From: Tetranychus cinnabarinus
Lineage: Eukaryota > Arthropoda > Arachnida > Trombidiformes > Tetranychidae
Reading direction: 5' to 3'
Length of the DNA: 64,000 nt
NCBI GenBank assembly: GCA_022266195.1
Contig: WHVY01000007.1
Coordinates: 3,038,001-3,102,000, forward strand
Positions 1 to 13,999 of this stretch are shown here, in pieces; position 1 is the stretch's first letter, and the number at the start of each line of letters is the position of its first letter. The translations under genes and the position numbers were made by a program. The notes beneath the pieces are model-generated. The model did not search any database, was not told where the DNA came from, and was given only the letters and a program-made list of their open reading frames with translations.

Positions 1-1954
1 GAGCAACATGGAAATTAATCTTAATCAATTGCGTGAAAAGCCTCTTAACCTGTCACAATATGTTGCCATTTAATTTGATTACGATTTGGTTTTTACTTGT
101 AATAACAATGGTAATAACAATAACAACAGTAAATATGATTGTTTGTATCAATGGAAATGGTTCATTTGGGATTGACAAAAGTTAACATTTGAAAAGAGAC
201 TGAGAAAAAAAGAAGAGGAAAAAAACTCCAAACTGGGAGTGAAAATGAATAATAATAATAATATTTGGTGATAAAAGAAGGCAAAAAAAGTAAACCAAGG
301 AAAACAAATAACAAGAGTTAATAAAATTTATTGAATATTGATACTTGTCTTTATTATTGGCTTTTATTTGTTTTTACGCGTTTTCCCTGTTAAAGAGTTA
401 ACCTTTATTTTACCATTAAGCAAGATTAACAATGTTTAATTACCAAGGGAAAGCGATAATGATTTAGTTCTGAATGGACTGAGAAACTGAGCAACTAATT
501 CACTTTGTAATCCTCACCTTCACTCCTCATCATTTCCAGTCTTGCTATCATTATCTTCCTTCCTTCCTTCCTTCCTTCCCTGCTGCTGGGATTGACAACA
601 TTGGAAAGCAAGTCGGGCCATAAGGTCAAGTAAAAAGTCAGGTTGACAAGTTGAAGGAAGCGAAGGAAAAGACAAAAAGCCAAACTTGATCAACTGACCC
701 TTTGGGATGATCGTATCATGTTGTTGTATCATTTAGACAAAATAAATGGATAATTGCTTTCAACTTTTTCTTCACTTCTTTTCCCTCTCTTTGCGATTTA
801 AATTGATTGTTGAAATTTTAAAATGATACTTTGAAATTGTCTTTTTTTGCTTGTCGCCAAATCCCTTTGGTTTTTTAGTTTTTGGTTAAACTTGAAAAAA
901 GTGACCTCAAAATGATTCGGTTTACCTCCAACTGTGATTAACCATTATGTGAAGAGTGTATTAACCATTTTTACCTTATTGTCAGTGTTGCAGTGATTTG
1001 AATGAAAACTGATTCACTTGGGATCAACTTTGAAAGATGAGTTGACATTTGATTGTGACAACTGTTTGACAGTAATCAACATTCAATCATTGTTTTGCGC
1101 TTTTTTATCGACTTTACTTTTGATTTTTATTCATCATTGGATCGATGAATTTTGAGTCTTGAACATTTGATTAGATTTGGTGTAAAAACTGTGCTAATTG
1201 ATAGTGGAATGAGTTGCACCCAAACTGTAAATTTTTATGTTTCATTACAGTTAAGGTTGAAATGAAAAAAAAAGAAAAAGAAGAATAAAGAAGCAACTTT
1301 TTTCCACATTTTATGGACTTGAAATGTGAATTGGATGAGGAAGAAAAATGATGATAATAAATTGGTGAAGAGAAAGAAGATGAATGAATGGTTACTGAAT
1401 GAGAAGATCCTATAAGTTGACTGGGATTGGCTGATATCAAACTATTTCGGGTTGTCTTTGGATAGCACAATAAGCATGGGCAATGGAGATGCTCCAGTTA
1501 ACCTCAATTTTCATCATCAATTTCATTTTGTTTTTCATTCAATAAACAAGTTACATTTAAAAATCACACAGAATAAAGAGAGAAGAGAAAAAATTGTTCA
1601 TCATAATAAACAGCATCATCTGATTGTCTTCATTGTTCATCATCTTAATCATCTTAATCATCATTATCATCATTATTTGTCAACAATAGTGAAAAGTCGA
1701 GAAGAAAAAAAAGATAATTATTTTTGTGTTTGTTTCCAAGAGCAGTTTTTATACGATTCAGTTTATTGATTGGGAAAAGAAACAGATAACACCATGAAAA
1801 AAGGGGAATATTTTTCAATATTTAAAATGTAATTTTCATCAACAGTTGTGTGTCAAGTGAATCTGTGATTATCGAAAGTAAATAGATGAAAATTTTGGAA
1901 AAGGTTAAACTCTTGAAAAGGTAAAAGCAGAGATTTGTAGTTAAATGTGACTAA
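1..1954. other. Upstream region of the POU gene, no coding gene seen
   Basis: AT-rich non-coding DNA ahead of the POU start codon. It contains a (TTCC)6 microsatellite at 556-579 and one ACTGGGAGT motif at 232-240, the first of a dispersed family described in the findings. Short open frames here (for example a His/Asn-rich one at 1452-1769) show no domain or splice support and look like chance. The stretch probably carries promoter, 5' UTR and possibly non-coding or short 5' coding exons of the downstream gene. I could not identify a TATA box or start site with confidence. Confidence 0.5.
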
Positions 1955-3759
1955 ATGTCTCATCGAGAATGTGTACTCAACTGTTTATTCACCATGGCCA
2001 ATCCAGCTGGATCAATTGATTGGAATGGATTTAATTATCAGACAGCATCGTCAACAAACGCTAATAGCAACAACACTGGCAACACCAACTCATCGAGCAA
2101 CGGTTCAACCGGTGGCAACACAGTCTCTAGGTCAAGTGGTGCAACTAATGGTGTAAGTGAAGGTGCAGGCAATAGTGGCAATGGGACCAATGGAAATGGT
2201 TCATGTACTGGGAGTGCAAGTGTCGGTGGAGGTGGTGGGGGTGGAAGTGGTACTAATGGTAGTGGTTCCACTAGTGGTAGTCCTGGTGACTATGCTGGCT
2301 CACCTGGTGGTACAAGTGGCCCTCATGGTCATGGACACCATGGTCACACTGGACCCGGTGTTAATGGGCTTCGTGAACTTTCTTCCCAGTGTTCGTACAA
2401 TAATAATGAACCGTTTTTAGTGAACGGAATGATTCCCGGTTTCCATCATCACCATCATCACCATCATTCGGCAGCAAGTCCCATTACCGCTGCAGCCGCA
2501 GCAGCTGCTCATTCAATGCAATCACCCTTTCATCCAAACCATCATCATCATCATCCAACAGTGCACACAGCCAACCATCATCATCATAATCATCATGCCT
2601 TTGCCACCTCAACTCCACCTCATCACACACCAAGTGATCCTGGTCTGTTAGATGCTGATCCAAGGGAATTGGAGGCTTTCGCTGAAAGGTTTAAACAACG
2701 TCGAATCAAGCTCGGAGTAACTCAGGCTGATGTGGGTCGAGCTCTAGCCAACCTCAAGTTACCCGGTGTTGGATCGCTCTCTCAAAGCACCATTTGTCGG
2801 TAAGTTAACTTAGAACTATTCGATCAAAAAGAAACACTTTTCAAGAAATGTAAAAATCTTTGCCTTAAAAGTTTAATTGAAATGAAATATAACGATTAAA
2901 ATACTCATTAGTTAATACTCGTTAACAGCTGCAATAAATGAGTTCAGAGATCAAGTTTTTATTCTTGTTCAACTCGTAATTATCTTTCAAAATGTTAAGA
3001 AAATTTAAATAAATTTAATTTCTGTCATTTCTGTAATTGATGCGTATTGTATCTCGATCTGTTCTTTCGAGATGTTCTCGATAAGATTTGCTTGTTCTAT
3101 CGATGGATAAGAAATTCAAAAAATACGTTTTAATTCGTGTTTTCAGAAAGCAAATATTTAAATTTTGTTTTTCAGTGTTAACCAAATGAATTTAATCAAG
3201 TTAATGCTCGAGATTTTGCTTTGTCCAGACAGACTTAAATCATTTATCGCTTTAATAAACCTCGAGAAGTCCCTTTGAACCAACTAAATTTATGAATAAC
3301 AATTATTGATTTTCTCATCATTTCCAAGTGAAACAGATAATTATTTGTCCATTTGAATGTAAATCATTTGTTTGTTTCTCCCATCAAATTAGATTTGAAT
3401 CATTGACGCTTTCCCATAATAACATGGTTGCCCTTAAACCGATACTCCAAGCCTGGCTGGAAGCTGCTGAAGCTCAAGCACGTAAAGTACGTGGCCGTGA
3501 AGGTGCTCACGACTGTCCCTCAGTGTTACCTTCAAGTGATAAGAAGCGCAAAAGAACGTCAATAGCAGCACCAGAGAAACGGTGTCTGGAAGCATACTTT
3601 AACACTCAGCCAAGGCCGTCTGGTGAAAAGATAGCCGCAATAGCCGAGAAACTTGACTTAAAGAAAAATGTAGTTCGAGTTTGGTTCTGCAATCAAAGGC
3701 AAAAGCAGAAAAGGATGAAATATTCAGCCGTCAATGGGCCAGGAAACATGACGGGATAA
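1955..3759 (+). CDS. acj6: POU class IV homeodomain transcription factor (Brn-3/acj6/unc-86 type)
   Basis: Two coding exons, 1955-2799 and 3393-3759, join within an Arg codon (CG|A) across a GTAAGT...TTAG intron and give 403 residues. The POU-specific domain spans about residues 233-309 (start DPRELEAFAERFKQRRIKLG), followed by a linker and a homeodomain at about 331-390 with KKRKRTSIAAPEKR and the recognition-helix core WFCNQRQKQKR. This pattern is diagnostic of class IV POU factors, which specify sensory and other neurons in the nucleus. The N-terminus is low complexity: Gly/Ser/Asn-rich, then His runs and a poly-Ala tract. A stop codon lies directly before the first ATG (1955). A second in-frame ATG at 1994 has the stronger context (CACCATGG), so the protein may begin there at 390 residues. 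No POU-IV box is evident, so extra 5' exons are possible. Family call is very secure; acj6 as the arthropod orthologue name is inference. Confidence 0.95.
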
Positions 3760-4310
3760 CAAAATCGATTAGTGAAAGAAAAAGAAAAGCAAATAGACAA
3801 ATGAGCCAAGATCCATATCATCACCTTCATCTTCACCTTCATCATCATCCTCATCATCATCAAAATGGGCAAAAACGGCAAACAGAACAAGGCAAAAAAG
3901 GCAAAAGAAAAACAAAAGTCCAAACATTTTCCCTCAAATTGCTCACCTTTTTGTACAACCATTTCCCAGGTTTGTTGCATTTTTTTCACTCCCAATCATG
4001 ATAATCATTTTTTTGTTGGAATCAAACACTCCCAGTCATTGCTCGTTATTTACACCTTTTCATCTTGTATACTCATCTTTACAGCCTTTTGCTTCATACA
4101 ACAAAAACCTCATCTTCACCACAAACACTGAAAATGATGGACAACAATTACTACTAACTATCAACCCATTTAAAGACAAACCCTATCAACAGGCCGTATC
4201 AAGCCATAAGAACAGAAAATGTTGAAAAAATGAAATTAGAGGCGAATCTCAATATATATTATAAAGTATAAATATATATAAATATAAATATTAATATAAA
4301 TAAAAATTCA
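3760..4310 (+). other. Probable 3' UTR of the POU gene with AATAAA signal
   Basis: Non-coding sequence after the POU stop codon. It includes CAT/ATC-rich stretches, an ACTCCCAGT motif at 4028-4036 and an AT-rich block with several AATAAA-like hexamers. The clearest is AATAAA at 4299-4304. The 3' end position is inferred. Confidence 0.5.
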
Positions 4311-7300
4311 AGTTTTGTCCGATTCTGATGATTAGACAATTGTAATTGAAGTAAACAAAAACAAAAAAACGATGAAAGCTGATACAACAACAGCAACAAA
4401 ACTGGTTTGCCAAAAAACACTTACACTTATCCATTCACCAATTTCACGCATAAAAATGAACCAAAAACAAGACTAAATATTCCTAACTTTTTATCAATTG
4501 AATCAATCTTTCAACTTGGAATGAAAAATCCTCGGAAGATAATTGTTCGGACAAAAGAAGAGTTCATTCATTTTTATCCATCAATTGTAATTGCCTAATT
4601 TACCTTTTCCTTTGTTTCCCTTTTTACCCGTCTTTGAACCCTTTCAATCAAAACTAATTGTATTACCTGATTGCTAACAACCTCAGAATGCTCACAATGT
4701 TAATATGAAAATAAAAGAATGTGAAAAAAAATTAAAACAAAAAACTCGACAAATTGACTTTCCATTTATTTCCAAACTTGAGCAAATAGGTTTCAGTGTT
4801 CAGGATGAAATGATTATAGAGAAGAAAATGGAATGATGATGAAGGATGAGGATGAAGGTAAATGCTGGCGAAGCTCTGAGAAAAGGTTGAATCGATTTTT
4901 TCTTCTTTTACCATGTTCTTCTCTTGTTCATCATGAGCTGGTCTCCAAGGATTAAATAGATATCATGACAAGGCTTACATGGAAACAAATATAAACTTGT
5001 GTTCAGTTGAGCATGCGTTTAATATTTGATAATCAGAGCATTCAGAACATTCCTTTCTTATCATTTTCTTACCTTTCAGCTCGAGCTTTCAAAATGATAA
5101 TCATCTTCATCATGAAGGAAAAAAGAGAAAAAAAAGAAAACTGAAATCTTGCAAGTTCAGGACAAAGACTAAGAACTATAATCAGTCAAAAAGAATCTGA
5201 GACTTTTCCTTTTCCCCATGAAATTGGAGAAGAAAGACAAACCAGATTATAACATGATGATAACCAGGATGGACTAACATCTCAAACTTATCCTTCTCAT
5301 GTCACAACAACTCCCTTGCGGTGTATTATAGGTAACTTCATGATTATCATTTCAAAAAAAAGTTGATTCTCTTATTCAATCATAAAATTCACTCCCAGAT
5401 AATCTTTAAAACTCTCGACGAATAAACCTGATCAAAGGGCAACCTATAAGAAGAAAATTTTCCCTTGGAATATCAATTTCATGGGAAGCAAATCAAAAGT
5501 TTTCCATCAAGAACTTTGTCACAATTAATATCGTCAACCGAAACTATCGATAACTGGGAGTTTGATAACATTGAATGGAATAAAAAAAAGTCTGGAAAAA
5601 TTCTCAAATCAATCAAAATTGGAGGAAAAAAAATGGAAACAAAAATATCAAATTGATTATCAATAAGCATGAAATGGTTAAAATGTTGACACAAATTAAT
5701 GGAAGGCGAGTGAAGAGAAAAAATTGTCAGATTATTATCTGTATATTAATGAGTTGGAATTTTGTTTTGTTTGCTTTTTGAAACAAAGTTAATCATTATA
5801 ATCATGATAATCATTGTCATTATCATGGATTAAAAGTTGATGTTTTTTGCCGAGTCAATTGGTTTTGTTGATTGGATGTGAAGGTGTAACTTGAATTGGA
5901 AAGAGTTGAATGAAAAGTGAACAAAAAATGTTGCATATTTTACCGCAACAAACAAAGCAGATGGTAACTGTAACCACGACCCTTGAGTCTATTAATCTAT
6001 CATCTTCCCTCTGATCATCATTGTCATCTTTATCCTTGTTTCTACATCATTACGCACTCACTCCTCTTATTCACTCAATTTGATTAACATCAACCTCAAA
6101 ATGATCTTTTCTTCTTTCAACTAAATTCTTTGCCTTTCTTGACCTTTCCCTTGTTATTGGATTGTTGCATGTATTTCAATGTGTTAAAAGTTAATCAAAT
6201 GTTGATCGCAATCATAACTTTTTTTACTCGATTATCATTTAAAGTCAAAAAGATTTTTACATTTTTCTCCTTTTTTGTTGTTCCATTGGTTTATCATTAG
6301 CGATTCTTGTCATTCCGTTTTTGTAATGTTCAATGTAACAAAGTTGTAATTTAAGGTTGACTGATGAAGAATGGAATCAAAATGGTGGAGAGAAGAAAAA
6401 AATGTTACAAAAAATGGCTTATTCCTTATTCAAAGATGATGAAGATAATGTTACATAGGAAATGAGATGAAAATTGAGTTGAAAGGTAAATAGGTTTGTT
6501 CATTTTATCAGTTAATCCTCTTATCGGTTATTCAATTCTGATCAACATTATCATTATCATTGAAATCTTTTGTTTTTGGTTTTTATTTTCTCATCCAAAT
6601 CATTATAATTCATGTTTTTCCCCTTTTCATCTTTTCCATCTTTTCCATTCTTCCCTTGAAATTGACTGAAAGGCAACAATGAAACCAATTCTGAGCAAAC
6701 TCTCACAAAATCTCGACTAATCATTGTAAATGGAACAATCAAAGATTAAAAAAAGATCATTTAACAAGAGGAAAAACAAGAAAATTTCAATTTCGATTAA
6801 ACTCTTGATGAAAGGTTCAACATTTGCAAAGTTGTGTTCTGGTCAAAGAGACTCGGAATTGAGAGCTAAAAATGAAGGAAAAGAATGTTTGCTTAAAAAA
6901 GTTCTGATTTAACATTGATAATGGATATTAATGCCTGAAGCAACCTTGAGGGAGTTTTAAGTATCTAAACAAATACATTTGATGCTGAAAATGATCTGAT
7001 AATTTGTTTCCATTGAACAATAAGAGTAACAATCTTAATCCGAAAAGAGGGAAGACAAAAAAAAGTTATTCCAAGTTTACCTTTACCAGATTAAATCGGA
7101 TTGACTGGATTGATAGACAAAACTCAATTCCCGTGTGATGATGATGAGGATAATGTTATCAGATAAACAGATAATGATATAATCACAACATTATCTTGGA
7201 ACCTTATCTTCAACTGTAATCTGAAAGGTTAAGTATCGAGCCTGTTCATGTTGGACTCCATTGACAATGACCTTAGGTTATTGAAAGAGTTTATCATTAA

Positions 7301-10300
7301 ACTGAAAGAAGGAAAAGACAACATTTGATTGTTTATCATTAATATTTGCATTGTTACTGGGAGTAAAAAAGCTATCAAAGATTATTTTTTCTTCTTTTCT
7401 AGTTTTTAGCATTTCTTTTGCCCTTTGCATCAACAGTTATTGATCAGTTGACTAATGAAACTTTTGGGCGGAAACTTGAGAAATGAAAATTGTCTTTTCA
7501 TCAACTTGTTTTGGGCATTTTTGTTGCTCCAACAGAATCGCTTTGAAACAATGTTTATCATCTGAAGAGAGTTGAAAACACTTTTCGAGTTAATCGTTTA
7601 ATTTTATTGAGAGAAAAATGTTGGAAAACAATTTAAAAACAATTACAAGTTTACAATTGATTCAAAATTAATCTTATTTTGTGTGAAATTCAACATATTC
7701 ATGATATCGATGTGTTTCTTTTTGTGTCACTTTTCCAAGTGTAACTAACTTGTTATGGATAATGATGATTATGAGTTAATGATTCTTCTCTGCTCTATTC
7801 ACACACAATTATCATCTTTTCAAAGGAAAAAAATGATTGATTGTTATTTCATGATCTTTGACCATTTTAAGGAGAAAAGGTTAGAACTGGCAAAAAAGTT
7901 GGAAAAGTAAAAAAAATCTAAATCTATCTTGTGATGGACATCAATTTGCTCAATGTTTACTTTATTTGATTAAATATTTGATCTTTTACTTTTCAATTGA
8001 CTTTCAAAGTAAACACTTGATTGGGAAACTTTTTGATTAGCAAGTGATTTCATTAATCTATTTGCTTTCATGTAATAAGCAAAATTATTTAACCTTAAGG
8101 CTAAATCAATAGACATTCATGGACACGAGTCGCTTTGAGGTCAACTTTTAACCAAATTTTTAATCGATCAATCAAAGAATGAAACAGAAATTTTAATTTT
8201 TCCGTTTTTTTGCAACTCAACAAGTTTTGATGGGAAAACATGAAAAGCAAAATGACTTTACAATGTTGCCAGGAAAAGTTGTGTTACATGTTGAGATGAA
8301 AAAAAAGTATCCTGTATTCATGATACTCTTGGGATGTTCATCAATCAATTATTAACAATTATTATTATTATCTTTATTATTGGTAAAAGTAAATTGAGAA
8401 AAGGTAAGTTATTGGCAGTTATTGGTTTTATTTTTTGCCTCTTCTCTCAGTTTATGTATTGTTGGGTTAATACCAATAATCATTAAGAACCTCTCTTCTA
8501 ATGGATTCAAAAACAAGGGAAAAGGGTTTCTTGGTTTCCTTTTTTACTGTTGCTTTTGGGTAAGCCAGGTAAGAACTGTCCAGAAGATTATCATGATTAG
8601 TTTGAGAAAAGGTGTGAAATGTTTGTCTTTGAATGGGTTGAGTGGAGAGACAAAGAAGACTAAAAAAATTGGCTGTAAATTAAGATTTGTTAGTTGATGT
8701 TTAACGTTGATGGAAAGGTGAACAACAAGAGTGGACACAACCTCGAAATGGCCAATTACAAAGTAATGGGCAAACCTTGTATCAAGCTTGCAGTGAAGAA
8801 GCAAAAAGAAACAAACAATGATATTACATTAGATAACAAGATAATCTATTAAATGATGATTTTCCTTTTCAGATTCTCTTTTCTTCTTCTCTCTCCAATT
8901 GTCATTTGGTAATTCAAGTGAACGACCATTTCAAATATAACAATGAATAATAATTTTACCATGTAAATAAGGTGAACAGAAGAAGACAACTTTTCTTTCC
9001 TTCAAAAGTCTATTCACTGAATTATTGTACATCCAATGACACACTTTGTACAGACTGCACTTGGACCATTGGGTTAACCTTGATCATTAACTGACAATCA
9101 GTATATTGATATCTCCATCTTTTATGGTTCAATGTAAATATTGCCTTTTTATGGGTTTACTTGGTGAAGCTGCACTCACTGAATTGATCTTATTGATCAT
9201 GAATATGTTTTTCTTTCTGAAGAAAAAACAATTTCTTTGACTTTTGTAAATGGATTGGAATGAGAGTGAAATTGAAATGAAATTGATTTCATTTGCTTGT
9301 TATTAAATTATATCAAGAAAAGGAGTGACCAGAGTTGACTTGGATGAGGTAAAGGCAAAACTGGGAGTTGGTCGAGGAAACGCACACACAAAGGGATTGA
9401 GTGAGAACAAGAAACTTGTTTATAATCATTTTGTTGGTCATTTGTTTGTTTCGCAAACGCGTGTTCCTCACGTACGCTGGTTAATTGGCTTTGAACACGC
9501 TTCTCGGTATAATACAAGCATTATAGTTATTTGAATAGAGAATGGAGAATAAGGAAAAGGCCAATAAAAAAGTTGAGTTTACTTCATTTTTCATCACTTA
9601 GTCTTCGTCTCAAGTGTCTCTTAAACTCTTCCTCTCATCATCATTGCCATCATTATCATCTTCTTCATTTCCCTTCTTCAGTCGAATCTTCTGAACAACA
9701 TTCTTCACTTTTTTCTCCATTCCAATTCAACCTTTTCTCCTTTTCATAATCTTTACTAAATCTAAATTAATTTGATAGAAAAAACTCGATTCCAAAGCAA
9801 TTTACCAACACAACCAAAAGCCATTAAGAAAAAGAGGCAAAAAAATACTTTTTTTATTCACTTTTCACTTTAATTCATCTTTTTTTTTCTCTTCATTTTA
9901 TAAGCTCATTTGCCAGTTTACCTTCTTCATGAACAGTTGATTGTCCCAAGCGATGTTCATGTCCATGAACAAAGATGTTAAAGATTAAGAAAGTTATCGA
10001 TGGAAATAATGTTTTAAAATTGTTGATTAAAACCTTCACTCTGTTAACAGGTAAAAAGATGAAAGTGAATCTTAAAAGGAAAAAGTGTTTCAATGGAAAT
10101 GAAGAGAAGAGGAAGAATGAAGAAGATGAGGATTTATCTTCAAGATATAGGATAATCATCAATTCCCTGCTTTTCCTATCTTCCTTCTTAGTCTTTTCGC
10201 CTTTCATTTCTTATCAAACAATGTTTTTCCTATAACAATAGCAATAATAATAATCTTTACTCCCAGCTTCTCTTTCAATCCAATAACCTTGTTACTCGAA

Positions 10301-13300
10301 TCATGATGAAACATGAGAAAAGTAAAGCTCATTCTCATTGCACTTTTCAATATTCAACTCTGAAAATGAATTCTTTTTCTCTTCTTCTTCTTGCTCATTG
10401 TCATGATGAGCTGATTCATTTGGAATTTAAAGTTTTAAAAATTTTGAGCAAAACAAAATGATTTTCTTTTCTTTTTGAAATTCATTTTTGTAGAAATTCT
10501 GAAAACTGAAAATTTTGGAAAATAATCTCTTCTTTTCTCTATAAATTTCTTGCATGATAATCATGTTCATCTATTGGAATAGGTGGGTGATGGCGACCAG
10601 GTTCACTTGACGAGGGAATCCAAAGTGAGATGACAAGAGATGAAGACTGAGAGCTTCAGATTTCATGTGTAATAATGATGAGATGGAAAATGTTGTTACC
10701 TGGAAAGTGGAAAAGGATAACAGAATTGAATTATTGAAATAGTTTCTTTTACCTTCTTTTTTTGTTCCATCTTCATCATAATCTTTTCTCAGCATTCGCT
10801 GCATTACCAGCGTCTCTTTCGTCCCTCATCCAATCCTTCATCTTCTTAAATTGTACATCAACTAGTTCTTACTCTTGCCTTTTTTTGTGTCAGAATTTCA
10901 TTTTATATGCAAAAGTTCACTACAAGACTTGAAATGTTTCAGATTTGATAGAAGAAGAGAAAAAAGAGCAAAAATCGAGAAAAAAATCAAGTTTAGGAGA
11001 GAAAAGTAAAGAATCAATAATCCTTTTTTTTCGAGTTCGAACTTTCTTCTCGGAAGAAAGAAAACAATGAACAGACTTGGAATCTGTATCTATATTGGAA
11101 ATTGGATTTCATGATGAATGAGAATAAAAATTAATTTCCAAATTCTAAATGAAAGGAAAGTCTAGCTGGAATCATGATTGGCGAACATTATCTCAACTGA
11201 TTTACATTATTATCAACTGTCACCATCTTTCAAGATTGGCTCAGTTCAACAGTTGAACAGGAAAAATATGAATATTCAATTCCCTTCAGAGATTTCAGTG
11301 ATTTCCCTGAAAGAGCAAATCTCTTTTATTAATCCAACATTTTACAAGATTACAGTTTAATGTACAAGTTTCAACCTTTGATTAACATTTGCGAATCGGT
11401 AATTGATAAACAGCTAGAAACATTTTAATGTTACAAGTTGATGATGTAAAGAGGTTTCAGTGAAAAGGGCAACATTAAGTTGAGATAATCCAATTTTGAA
11501 GTTGTTTAGTTGCCAATAAAATGCTTTACATTATTGGATAACATGCATTCCTAGGATGAGGAAAACACTCAACCACAAATCGCATTGATTAACATGATCA
11601 GATGGCAGGGAAAGATTATCATAAACTTTATCAAAGCAAAAAGCAAACAAATTCAAGTGAAAATGAACATTTCATTAGCAAAAGACCAAAAATGAATTCA
11701 ACTTCATTCAATCAAAATAAATTGTTATTCGATGATTTTAACATTGAAAGTGCTTTCAACCAATAACATGAAATAGCGATTCTAATTTTTCAATTTTCCT
11801 TCCATTCGGCTTTTACTTGCAATTTGCTGTTGAGTTAATATTTATTTATCAATTCATCGGAAATCGAAGAAAATTTAGTGATTCATGAAATTCTGTCCGA
11901 TCTTTTCTTCAAAAATAGATTTTGGTTGAATATTTCTATCGTTTTTTCAGGATAAAAGTCTTTTAATTTTAGTGTTTTGCGATTAACTTCAAAGTTTTTT
12001 TCTTATTCGATTCATGAAGATGAACATGGAAATGAAAAAAATTCAATATTGGAAGGAACTTTGACAGAAATTCGATTTTTCCACAAACTTCGAATTTCGA
12101 AAAATATTATTCTTTTTGTGGAGATTCAACATTTTTCATGTTCACCAATGAACCTTTGGACATTCAATTAGAGAAACAATAAATATAATTTGATAGAAAA
12201 AAAAAGTTTCTTTCATCATTCAAATATGGAGCTTTTGATCATTGAATTGACCACTTAATCACTTTTACTGGTCAGTTTAACTTGACCAGACAAAATGACC
12301 ATAAAACACGAAAGCAAAGGAAAACAATTAAACTAATTGTTTACTCTTTCAATAAAATGTCATTAAATGGAAACATTTGTCGAGGAAAAAAGGTTAAAAT
12401 TATTGATCCAAAAATGAAGCAAAACCTTTTCTCGATCAAAAACTGTTTTTCATTATTTTCATTCAATACCAACACTTGAACATTCAGACTAACCTTTACT
12501 TTTCCCTTTAAACTACAAAAACATCATTTTCTTGAATGATATTGAAGGACAACAACTCGATAGATTCAATGAAAATTCACATTTCGCATGTTAATTAAAG
12601 ATTACCATGTAAATGTTAATAAATGTTAACAATTTAATTGTTTTCTTTCAATTGTAACTCCTGTCTTCCCACTCTGACTTTTATTATCATTTCATTATAA
12701 ATGCTATAATATTACGAATCTCTCTGTTAATTGATAATATCATCATCATTATAATATTTAATGAATGAAAAAATAAGTTTAAAGGTAAAAAAAGATGAAG
12801 ACATTTTATTTAATTACAATGTTCATGTTTCTTTCGTGATAAAATATTGTTTTAAAAAATTGCAATATAAACAGGAGAATCAGAAAGGAGCAGTGAAAGT
12901 CATTAAAAATTAGCTTCTATTTATTGTTAAAATTTATGATTGATGTTAATTATTAATTAAACAAGTTCATTAGAAGCTTTTTTTACCTCTTCAGTCTTTC
13001 AGTTGACATTTAGCTAATCAAATCCATTCAAGATTAACTTGAACTTTCCGAGAAAAATGAATTTTCAAATTGATTTTCAATTTCAATTTTTAAACATTTC
13101 CATTTTCATTTGTCATTTCATTTTCTGGTTTTCAATTTTTAGGTTTTAAGGAAAGCGTTTTTTCTGGTCTTTTTTTGGGTTAACTCGCTTTCTGTTTCGG
13201 AATGTTTTTTCATTGGATTTTCATGGCAACGAAAATTAATTTTTTTTCTTTTATTCATTTTCATGATGAAGATTGCGCTTTTTGTTCAGGTCAATTAGGG

Positions 13301-13999
13301 TTTACCTCATCAAGAGTTAATCATTCAAGTTAAGTGTGAGTGAAACATTATCAACATTTTACAGGTTAAAAGATGGTTTAGTGTTTAATGTTTTTGGGTT
13401 TCAGGTTTGCATAGTTTTGGTCTGTCTCTGGTCAGTTTTATTATTATTCAATACACGATTTCTAAACTTAAATTATGATTGTTTAACAATGCAAATCATA
13501 ATAGTTTGGGTCAGATTGAATAAATGATAACAAGAATAACCGATAACCAAGTGATTATAAACACTGATTTTTTGCCAATATTAAATGAAAAATTTTACTC
13601 GTTTATTAACTTGCCCTTTGCTTGATAACATTCATTTGCATTTTTTACCATGTAACATTACTTGAACCTCTCTTTCATCATCATCATCATGAGAATGACA
13701 ATTGATGACAAATACGTGAGATGAACAGTTAATTAATTATATGAGCAAAGGTTGCCTTTAATAACCTTGCTTTAAGTGGGATTATTTAACAGACTAAAAT
13801 TGAAACAATCATTTGTTCATAAAAATGCAAACATTATTAACAAGGCGTTTATAACAACTTTTCAATTGACCAAAAATTGAATTGCCACTGATTTAAACTC
13901 GCTCCAAACCTTTAATTAACTTGTAATGTTAATTATCGATACATTTGTTTAATAACAACCGAGTCTGCTGTTGATATCTTTGCTCTCTGGTTAGGCCAA
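4311..13999. other. Gene-free region of about 9.7 kb beside the POU gene
   Basis: I see no coding gene here on either strand. Open frames are short, lack domains and have splice-incompatible ends. The stretch contains four copies of the dispersed RCWGGGAGT motif (5553-5561, 7356-7364, 9360-9368, 10259-10267) and one near-match at 5391-5399. It also has an AT-rich near-palindromic array of ATCATNATAATCAT-like units at about 5790-5826. A large non-coding domain beside a neuronal transcription factor is commonly regulatory; that function here is inference. Confidence 0.5.

Noticed and set aside
2038..2271. Pro/Leu-rich frame on the minus strand opposite the POU N-terminus
   Set aside because: It is a shadow of the Gly/Ser/Asn repeats of the real coding exon.
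7344..13641. Octamer-like ATTTGCAT/ATGCAAAT sites (7344, 13489, 13634) as POU autoregulatory elements
   Set aside because: In DNA this AT-rich several octamers are expected by chance in 64 kb.
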